The notes under the pieces are model-generated. The model ran no database searches, was not told the DNA's origin, and worked only from the letters and a program-made list of their open reading frames with translations. Positions 22,801-34,800 of a stretch of DNA of 64,000 bases are shown in pieces (position 1 is the stretch's first letter; every line of letters begins with the position of its first letter). The stretch lies in NCBI GenBank assembly GCA_029582155.1, contig CM055908.1, positions 23,111,103-23,175,102 of the forward strand, given 5' to 3'. Origin of the DNA: Panopea generosa (taxonomy: Eukaryota > Mollusca > Bivalvia > Adapedonta > Hiatellidae). Position numbers and translations under genes: made by a program.

Positions 22801-25800
22801 TTGGAACATGTTGCACAAAACTCAGTAATAAAGTTGTATTCGTATTCGTTACAGCGAGCACAACTCCAAAGCTTAACAATAGTAACTTTAAGTGTGTTCC
22901 TTTACAAATGCTCCGATATAAAAGTTATAAATGTGTGCTATGTAAGTCGATTAATGACCTAAGTATGGTTTCCTAATACCAGTATACCTGGGGCAACAAT
23001 CGCTTAAATGATACACTGTATTCAGATTCAATAACATTTCGATTATATTATTTACATGGATTTAATTAAATTGTAAATAGTAAACTAATCACGTACCATT
23101 ATCCAGTGTATCGAAGTCGACCTTGTCTGAAATAAAATGGACCAAATTGTTATTATTTTATTAACGTTTAGACAGACTGAAAAATGACAATAAGGTGAAC
23201 ACAACATAATCGAAATAGACTTTTACTCATGTTATCGAATAAAATCATTTATTTTACTAATAACTGTATGTCCCCATAAGTTGCGTAAACTGTTGAACTT
23301 TTTAAACCTTCCCGTTTAATAATATTAATATTACTGGACTTATTTTTTGGTCCCGAAATATATAGTTAAGGGGAATGGCAACAAAATGAGTTTATATACA
23401 TACTTTTGAAATATTCTTTTCCTTGATATCATCTTCCTAAATTACGAAGAGCCTGCGTGTTAGACCGCATCATTAAATTGCCGACAATTCTATATATCCC
23501 AGTTCATGACATCTTCCGGTTCAGGTCTGTTATACCCCAATAAAAAACATAAGGAAGTCCATGCCTATCCCACAATTCTTAAAACTCCAACGCTTACAAA
23601 ACTGGAAGGGGTTTCAACTTCCGCTGTAGCAAATCATCAATCAGAGTGCTCTTATATTAGTGCTATGTTACGGACAAAAGCGGAGAGAGATGTGCTCGTT
23701 CTACTTTTTACGATAATTATGTTTTCAAAGTTACCTACCTGAAAATCTCTGATAAGCCAACTCAGCAAACAGATCGAAAAGTTTTTCAACAACATTGTTT
23801 GGCAGAGTAGATAAAAACCGAACTGAAATGAAGTAAAAAATTTAGGCAATGTTGTAAATACATATCATTAAATTCAAGTAGATTAAAATTGCTTGTCATA
23901 CATTATTAAATAAACAATTGAAATAAATGTTTCATCACTTTACCAAATCAAACTCGACTCTTCGCTGAATAGTAACAATACCTGTACAAAGCTAAATACA
24001 GATAAAGTACATTGTTCCAGGACACTCATATCAAGACAGTGCGTCTTTCAATTATTTCATTCGAACCATATTTGTATTTAAATTTATATTAATTTGTGAA
24101 CAGCCGCGGAATTTTAAATTTATAGAAATAATTTTAAAGCACTTAGTCTCAATATTTAATAAAAGTTATCGTTATCGAGCGGTTAGTGCAAAAATTTTTA
24201 TTCAATATAGGCACAGAAGGTTTACTGACTGATTTTGCATTAAATTCACGATATCGAAACATTTGATCTTATAATAATGTTTGCCATCCTGCTACTATGA
24301 CCGTATAGAACGTTGTGTAAGGAAACATAGGAGATTTTGCTTCTTTTTAGGTATTAATAAGTGTTTATTGTGTGGACGTTTAACAAAAGAAAAACAATCA
24401 CATATAGCAGCTGTCAGCAGCCAGTGTGTGACTAATTTATCAAAATGATGCTTTATAACACAAACGTATTTAGAATTTAACCTAGTATTCGAACACCAAC
24501 TAGTAATGACGTCATTGTGAACGTCAGCATATACATGTAAATGAAGCGTTTCATTTCACTTTATTTCTTCCAAACAATTATATGCTGATAAAGCATCCGA
24601 ACTCATGACGTAGTTATCAATATGATATGTTTCACGTGGTGTCGTTATTAAAAGATACTGAAGTGTTATCACAATAATTTACACCTTTCAGATGTTATAG
24701 TAAAATATCTAAATATTTTCTGATTTGGCAACTCTAAATTTGCATTTGATTGAATCGAGTTTCAAACGAGTACATAGAATTGCTATTTGCCACAAGAAAG
24801 ATGCTATTACGTAGCTCCGGCTGTCTAATCTATAAATAAACATGCCACTGAAACCATACTGATACACGTGACCCAAGTCATAAATTGAATACTTAACCAT
24901 GTTCCACGTAAATTATAACATAAATAAATATATACGGAATGGTCCACTGACGTTGTTTTGTATGCATGCTGTTAAACATTTATTCATGTAAATGTTTATT
25001 GCATAAGTCAAATTCATTTGTTTTACAAGTGTTCGAGGAAATCATTAATACTATGCGGTAACTAACTTATTTGCTTACTTACAGACTACAAACACCTACG
25101 TGTTTTAATTCCCCCCACAATTGTGATAGATCACTTATGTCCTACCTTCATTCCAGGCTTCGTACTCCTCATAGGTCATCAGGGAGCCTCCACCTGTAAA
25201 TGTTTCAGAAAAAACATATCTTTAAATACAATATGACATATGTATGCATATATACAGTTTATAGTCCATGGTTTATTGTCAGTTTAACGTGTAAGGCAAC
25301 TTTCATTTCACTGAAATGGTTCTGGTAGTGACAGGGTTTTTTGTGGTGAAACTGAAGTGATCGGATATATAGAGCATGTCAATGGCGTCGTTTGCAAAAG
25401 CTGTTTACACCGATTACCGTATGACTTGTAAACTCTGGCTCTCAATTAGTTACTTAAACCCATTCTTAGTGATATAGACGTTCAGCAGCTTGATAGTAAA
25501 GTTGTTCCAACATCACAGACAACTAACACAGAAAGCAGGACTTTCTATATATATTTATTTTTTTACATTATTACAACTGTCATTTAAACTTTAATAAATT
25601 CTATTAACACATATGCACGCTTCTAAACATAATTCAAACACGTCCCCATCTCAGATATTAACAAACACATTTCTACTCAAAACACAGCCATACTAAAACA
25701 CGTCTTAACCTCCTCGCCTCCCAAAGTATTCTCATATCTTAACATACTTGCGTCTAGAAGTATTCTCCATTTTAACCCTCTCGCATCCAAAAGTGGTCTG

Positions 25801-28800
25801 AGACTAAAAACTTTCGTCATGCACTATTACCTGACATAAACAATGCACTGCAGTGCTGATGGGAGCGGAGCATATAAGATGTAAACTGTCGCTATTGTTT
25901 TAGACAAACACATCAGTTTGCATACGTTGAAGTAGAATACTCCCGATTACCTTTGATTCTTATACAGGGTACAAAATCTACATGTTCTATGCTTAACGTT
26001 GATCCTTTTCTCGAATAAGTCAGAGAACGTAACTGAATGGTTATGAGATTTGTATCTTCAACTCAACTCATGATATTTTCAGAAATGCCAAGCTTTCTAT
26101 CATATACAGTATAAATATCAAAGTGTTCTGAATCTAGCACGATGAATTCCACTTTGAGTATATTCATTTACTATTTGCTTTATTGATTTCTCTAGCGCAA
26201 CAGTGAAACAATTTAATTAAGAGACGAAAAGTAGAAATGTGTATGTCGACATTAATAATTGATTCTTACATTTATATTTTCTAGTGCCCTATATCATCCC
26301 ATAAATGGAACCGCACTAGCCAAAATGTTATGACGCCGATTTTTAGACACATCTGGATGTTTGCGTATTTTGCTACGGAAACACAAATACTTTAACTCTA
26401 ATATGTTTAAATGGCAATTATCTACCGTTCCAATTATTGGAAATATATGAAATATTTACTAAATAATAAAAAAACAGCACTGACATTATTCATAACTCGA
26501 TCAATCTCGAATTCTTTTTAGGAATACAAGGCTATTTTTAAACATATGGGAGAAACCGCAAGTCACGTGATCGACATTAGCATATCTCTATTTTTAGAAC
26601 GAGTATTGATCTAGAAAAAGTTTTGTTCCCGTACACATTTTTTAAATGATAGAAAAAAAGTGAAATCAGAATCCCGAATCAAGTAGTTATATCTGAAGTC
26701 CTTGTCGAAATATACGACTCTTTCAATGTACATGCTGACGATATACTTCGTGACCTGATATTTGATTTTACAAGATGGCGTAATCTTTTGGTCACGTGAC
26801 GATAGTTCGTCGCGTCTGTATTCATGCGCTTTAATTCCTTTGTGCTGATAAATAGCACTGAATATAAACTTTATGTGATACACAATTGTTTATAGGAATG
26901 AATCGTCGCTGTTATAATATTAATGTTTTAGTTGAAATAGGCGAATCTACTGTTTATAGCGAGTTTGCTTATCAGGTGGTGGGACTATTTGATAAGTGGT
27001 TGTTAGGTTTGCATTAACACGATACAGATACACGGTTGTAGAATTGCGGTATTGAAAAAAAATCATGTTAGCTCTTAGAGCCGCTGCTAAAGCACCGCCC
27101 CCAAAAATGACAGCTAATTTATCTCCCCCTACATTGTTTTGGACCTGGGCGTACATGTACTGGCCAGATGTCCGTTAACATGTACGACAATGCCTCAGAG
27201 TGGGCCCTGTACATTATTGGAAGAAGAAGAACTTCCCATAAAACATGTTAACATTCTTAGTCCTATGTACGCTATTGTTGACAGTGTGTAATTTATCGGA
27301 ATTTCAAACTAGTTAGGATTAATGACAAACTGCATGTACGTATAGAATATCCCATACAAGTATTATATTGGGTTTAAATTTGACATTATCAAACTAAAAT
27401 CTATAATTACTGAGTGACAATGACTATAATACAAAGTTTAAGTCTTTAAAATGCTTTCAGTGATCACGGTAGAAACTGACTACTATGATTTCAGTTTCAC
27501 AGAAAAGATCTATAAATAGATATTTGCACTTCCGTTATAAGAAAAAGTTACCGCAGTCACAAACCGAAGCGAAGGTATGTTGAACAGTAAAATATCAGTG
27601 GCATAATTTATAACCTGTTCCACATTCACTACAGTATTAACGTTTGTTATTTATTATAAATAGTGATCAAAGCCCATAATTTGCTAAGCTAACGTTTTAA
27701 CTCAACATAATAAATAAATAAATTGCCCACTTACCTGTATTATTTCAGATTTCTAAACTACTTAAATAGAGTTATCACACAATTGTTTGTCTTCCGTATT
27801 AGGTATAAACTAATATTTATTAAATGTCTAAAAATACCATTTAACTAATGATGCCAGATATTGAGAACAATCTGTTTAGCATAATACCAACTTGACAATC
27901 TAACATACAAGTTGGTATGACATGTATAGCATAACGCCTATGTATAATATTTACCTGTCAGCTCTGAAAAAGAAGAAGAGAGAAACTCGATTTAAAGAGG
28001 GATTAATGAAATAAAACCGAATTACAAACTTATTACGCTTAATTGTTTAGTGATAAAGCAAATACATAATAATTTTTACTTGCTCGTCACGAAATCGTGA
28101 CACGGATGTTTTATATCAAGCGATTAACTATGAATAAAACGCCAAATGGTAACTTTTACATTGATTCATCATTGGTCCTCGGTATTGAGTTGTCTAAGGC
28201 GCCTCAAGATCACTTTTTAACCGCTAAGATCATAGGTTCGATTTCCGCTTTCTCCAAAAGCTTTATGTGAGAACGTTTGCTCGTTACTAGCGGAAATACG
28301 GTGGTTCTATTCATTCTGAGGTCTTCCTCCACCAATTAAACTGGATATGTCTTATATATGCGAACATATGTTGAAAATGGCACTAAAACACAAAAAACAT
28401 TGATTGCTCAACCAAATCATTCTTTTTTTATCATTTATATTCAAAACCCTTTTTATTAGTGGAGATAAGTCCATTTAGAACCAACGCTCTTGTTTTCAAT
28501 CCAAGCTTTTAGATCTAGTTGAGCTCGGACCGACGAGACGCTGTATAAATGTAGAATCTACAATTTACTGAATTTTAGTTAATTAATTAAATGCTAATTT
28601 TGCAGTTAAATACAACATTGAACAGTTTTTCCAATAACTTACCAATTTGAATTGTAATTTTACTATTTAATTATTGTGTTAAAGTGCATTTCAGAACCGT
28701 TCTAAGCAATTTTTTGGTCATACTTGTTTTTTAACATTAAGCAACACTCGTGTTGTATTAAAGATGTTATACGAAGGATTACCTCCGAACAGCGCATCGA

Positions 28801-31800
28801 GTCCTTGTTCTATAGCCATCATTGCTGACTTGGCGCATGAGAAGAAAGATTCTGTAAATAAAACATTACATGGCATAAAGGAAAATCAGCATGACACTAC
28901 TAGCCTGTAGAACGAACCCAGTTCTCTCGATTGGGTCCGTTAAATAGTAACTGTAACGAGCAAGCTGATTGGTCAGTTGCTTCAGGGAAAGTTTGAATGA
29001 CGTCACAGTTTAGTCAGTGTTCAGTTGCTATATAGGACAGGCATAGAATTCCCTGCTTTTGTCATTTGTGGCTAATAGAACTGATTCGGGAGATATCAGG
29101 TTCGTGGATAGACTAATGAGATTACTAATTTTTAAAGGCGAGTCCAATTTTCACTGTAAACTACTCAAGTGTCTAATATATTTTATTGTACTGATATGTT
29201 TAAAATACATTCGCTTGGTACTTTAACCATTAAAAGATACAAAATTTGAATCTTTGGAGATATGCAAGCAATAATGATCTAAGAAATTGAGATATGTGAG
29301 TCGTTTTAACTATAATATTTCATAATTATTTGATAAAACGCATACCGATCATAATTATTTAAGATACCCGAATACCCAAACGACGTGTAAAAATCATAAA
29401 ACTTGAGATACCCGAATATTCACTTCAATTTCAATTTTCAAATCAATTTATTTATTTACACTTAGGTTCATATGAAATCATAAGCATCAATACACAAATT
29501 TCTACTTTATTATAACATAATGACGACATGTAACGACGTGTAAATATCATAATGACAGATAACGTATACTAATTGTTGAAACTATCTAGATACTATTGAA
29601 TGCAAACACATTTATTAATGGTGTGCATGTCTGTGCATTGTGTGAATACGTCTACGGTAAATCTGTCGTCAGCACCGAAGTGGGTTGCAGGAATCTGCCT
29701 TTGTCCAGACTAGATAGTGTAATATTGAGGTTAAAACTATAATATTTATCTGCACAAACAACTTGGTAACACCTTATAATTCTACAAAATGAATGTACAA
29801 ATAAGAGAATTTGAACGGTCATGCAAGATATGTTGGTCATGAGACCTAGACAGGGTTTAGTGGTATTATTATGAGATATATTTTTTCTGGCGCTAACCAC
29901 AGACTATCTGCGACCAAGCGATTGCTGATAACAATAATGTGCTTACCGGCATCTTGTCTATCCAAACACGGTACGGATACATCGACACAGGTGACACCCT
30001 TACTCTGAGATCCTGTCAAGTTTAAATAAAATAAACACAATTATATACGAGTATTTCATACCAATATATTTAAGTGTGATGTACATATACACCATTTCTT
30101 AAGTTTCATAACACAATGAGTAAACTCTATATCATTGACAGTTTTTAGTTCACGTGTCACAGCGCACGATCATCATAAGTACAATCTACAAAACTGATAA
30201 TTACGGATAATCACATAGCACATTAGTTGAACACGATATGTAAAAAACAGTTTTTGACATTTCTTAATTCACATAACAACGTGCATGATCAACTCTACGT
30301 CCCTATGTCTCTATGTCTTTGAAAGTACCTGTTTTCCTTTACTTTAACTTTTGTTTAGTTAAGTTGGACACAACCAGACATGTATACTTTGTAAGGATGA
30401 ATTAAAAACGTAAGTAATGATAAATGCGTTAGTGATGTCCGGGCAGATGACTTGCCGAAAAAAAAACAGAATTGATTAAATATGTATATAAGTTAACGGG
30501 AAGGAAACAAAACTTGATGTAGTTGAAGCAGACGCATATTTAACATAACCCTATCAACGTTATATAGAACTTTGTTTTGTACCCCCCAAGTATGATGTTC
30601 ATGATAAAATGATTGGAGAAAATCCATACGAGGGGTATGACAAGCTCACAAATATTTAAAAATAACAAAAAAAATATTAAAGGCAAATGAAATCACATGA
30701 CAAGTGATCGCTGCTGAAATATGACTAAAATTGAAAAAAAAAATGAATAGCATTACGCATAAACATTGTTACGTACTCAGTTCCAGGTTTTCTGCCTTCT
30801 TGTCTAGTTCCTCTGAAGCTGAACCACTGCTGTATTCATCAATACGAGTTTCTGCGTTCAACAAGTTATATATTAATATACTGCCATACAATTAAGAAGT
30901 TGACTACAATCTATACCAGTCATTAGTAAATATAACTAAACTTGAGGTCGGAAGAGAGTTTATATAAGTTAACGACACAGGAAAACCCAACTTTACATAT
31001 TTAAATCATTCTAAAACTTTAATCAAAATTCAAACAAAAATAATTTATATTCCATATAATTACGCATAAACATTGTTACGTACTCAGTTCCAGGTTTTCT
31101 GCCTTCTTGTCTAGTTCCTCTGGAGCTGAACCACTGCTGTATTCATCAATACGAGTTTCTGTGTTCAACAAGTTAAATATTAATGCACCGATATACAAAT
31201 AATAAGTTGACTACAATCTATACAAGTCAATAGTAAATATAACTAAACATGAGATCGGAAGAGAGTTTATATAAGTTAACGACACAGGAAAAACAACTTT
31301 ACATAGTTAAATCATACTAAAATTTTGAAACCAAAATTAAAACTAGAATAATTAATATTCAATAGCATTACGCATAAACATTGTTTCGTACTCAGTTCCA
31401 GGTTTTCTGCCTTCTTGTCTAGTTCCTCTGGAGCTGAGCCACTGCTGTATTCATCAATACGAGTTTCTGTGTTCAACATGTTATATATTAATGCACCGAT
31501 ATACAAATAAGAAGTTGACTACAATCTATACAAGTCAATAGTAAATATAACTAAACATGAGGTCGGAAGAGAGTTTATATAAGTTAACGACACAGGAAGA
31601 ACAACTTTACATATTTAAATCATTCTAAAACTTTAATCAAAATTCAAACTAGAATAATTTATATTCCATATAATTACGCATAAACATTGTTACGTACTCA
31701 GTTCTAGGTTTTCTGCCTTCTTGTCTAGTTCCTCTGGAGCTGAACCACTGCTGTATTCATCAATACGAGTTTCTGTGTTCAACAAGTTATATATTAATGC

Positions 31801-34800
31801 ACCGATATACAAATAAGAAGTTGACTACAATCTATACAAGTCATTAGTAAATATAATTAAACATGCGGTCTGAAGAGAGTTTATATAAGTTAACGACACA
31901 GGAAAACAACTTTACATATTTAAATCATTCTAAAACTTTAATCAAAATTCAAACAAAATAATTTATATTCCATATAATTACGCATAAACATTGTTACGTA
32001 CTCAGTTCCAGGTTTTCTGCCTTCTTGTCTAGTTCCTCTGGAGCTGAGCCACTGCTGTATTCATCAATACGAGTTTCTGTGTTCAACAAGTTATATATTA
32101 ATGCGACGATATACAAATAAGAAGTTAACTACAATCTATACAAGTCAATAGTAAATATAACTAAACATGAGGTCGGAAGAGAGTTTATATAAGTTAACGA
32201 CACAGGAAAAACATCATTACATAGTTAAATCATACTAAAATTTTGAAACCAAAATTAAAACTAGAATAATTGATATTCAATAGCATTACGCATAAACATT
32301 GTTACGTACTCAGTTCCAGGTTTTCTGCCTTCTTGTCTAATTCTTCTGGAGCTGAGCCACTGCTGTATTCATCAATACGAGTTTCTGTGTTCAACAAGTT
32401 ATATATTAATGCACCGATATACAAATAAGAAGTTGACTACAATCTATACAAGTCAATTGTAAATATAACTAAACATGAGGTCGGAAGAGAGTTTATAAAA
32501 GTTAACGACACAGGAAGAACAACTTTACATATTTAAATTATTCTAAAACTTTAATCAAAATTCAAAAAAAAATTTTATATTCCATATAATTACGCATAAA
32601 TATTGTTACGTACTCAGTTCCAGGTTTTCTGCCTTCTTGTCTAGTTCCTCTGGAGCTGAACCACTGCTGTATTCATCAATACGAGTTTCTGCGTTCAACA
32701 AGTTATATATTAATATACTGCCATACAATTAAGAAGTTGACTACAATCTATACCAGTCATTAGTAAATATAACTAAACTTGAGGTCGGAAGAGAGTTTAT
32801 ATAAGTTAACGACACAGGAAAACCCAACTTTACATATTTAAATCATTCTAAAACTTTAATCAAAATTCAAACAAAAATAATTTATATTCCATATAATTAC
32901 GTATAAACATTGTTACGTACTCAGTTCCAGGTTTTCTGCCTTCTTGTCTAGTTCCTCTGGAGCTGAACCACTGCTGTATTCATCAATACGAGTTTCTGCG
33001 TTCAACAAGTTATATATTAATATACTGCCATACAATTAAGAAGTTGACTACAATCTATACTAGTCATTAGTAAATATAACTAAACTTGAGGTCGGAAGAG
33101 AGTTTATATAAGTTAACGACACAGGAAAACCCAACTTTACATATTTAAATCATTCTAAAACTTTAATCAAAATTCAAACAAAAATAATTTATATTCCATA
33201 TAATTACGCATAAACATTGTTACGTACTCAGTTCCAGGTTTTCTGCCTTCTTGTCTAGTTCCTCTGGAGCTGAGCCACTGCTGTATTCATCAATACGAGT
33301 TTCTGTGTTCAACAAATTAAATATTAATGCACCGATATACAAATAATAAGTTGACTACAATCTATACAAGTCAATAGTAAATATAACTAAACATGAGGTC
33401 GGAAGAGAGTTTATATAAGTTAACGACACAGGAAAAACAACTTTACATAGTTAAATCATACTAAAATTTTGAAACCAAAATTAAAACTAGAATAATTAAT
33501 ATTCAATAGCATTACGCATAAACATTGTTTCGTACTCAGTTCCAGGTTTTCTGCCTTCTTGTCTAGTTCCTCTGGAGCTGAGCCACTGCTGTATTCATCA
33601 ATACGAGTTTCTGTGTTCAACATGTTATATATTAATGCACCGATATACAAATAAGAAGTTGACTACAATCTATACAAGTCAATAGTAAATATAACTAAAC
33701 ATGAGGTCGGAAGAGAGTTTATATAAGTTAACGACACAGGAAGAACAACTTTACATATTTAAATTATTCTAAAACTTTAATCAAAATTCAAACTAGAATA
33801 ATTTATATTCCATATAATTACGCATAAACATTGTTACGTACTCAGTTCTAGGTTTTCTGCCTTCTTGTCTAGGTCCTCTGGAGCTGAACCACTGCTGTAT
33901 TCATCAATACGAGTTTCTGTGTTCAACAAGTTATATATTAATGCACCGATATACAAATAAGAAGTTGACTACAATCTATACAAGTCATTAGTAAATATAA
34001 TTAAACATGCGGTCTGAAGAGAGTTTATATAAGTTAACGACACAGGAAAAACAACTTTACATATTTAAATCATTCTAAAACTTTAATCAAAATTCAAACA
34101 AAATAATTTATATTCCATATAATTACGCATAAACATTGTTACGTACTCAGTTCCAGGTTTTCTGCCTTCTTGTCTAGTTCCTCTGGAGCTGAACCACTGC
34201 TGTATTCATCAATACGAGTTTCTGTGTTCAACAAGTTATATATTAATGCGACGATATACAAATAAGAAGTTAACTACAATCTATACAAGTCAATAGTAAA
34301 TATAACTAAACATGAGGTCGGAAGAGAGTTTATATAAGTTAACGACACAGGAAAAACATCATTACATAGTTAAATCATACTAAAATTTTGAAACCAAAAT
34401 TAAAACTAGAATAATTGATATTCAATAGCATTACGCATAAACATTGTTACGTACTCAGTTCCAGGTTTTCTGCCTTCTTGTCTAATTCTTCTGGAGCTGA
34501 GCCACTGCTGTATTCATCAATACGAGTTTCTGTGTTCAACAAGTTATATATTAATGCACCGATATACAAATAAGAAGTTGACTACAATCTATACAAGTCA
34601 ATTGTAAATATAACTAAACATGAGGTCGGAAGAGAGTTTATAAAAGTTAACGACACAGGAAGAACAACTTTACATATTTAAATTATTCTAAAACTTTAAT
34701 CAAAATTCAAAAAAAAAATTTTATATTCCATATAATTACGCATAAATATTGTTACGTACTCAGTTCCAGGTTTTCTGCCTTCTTGTCTAGTTCCTCTGGA

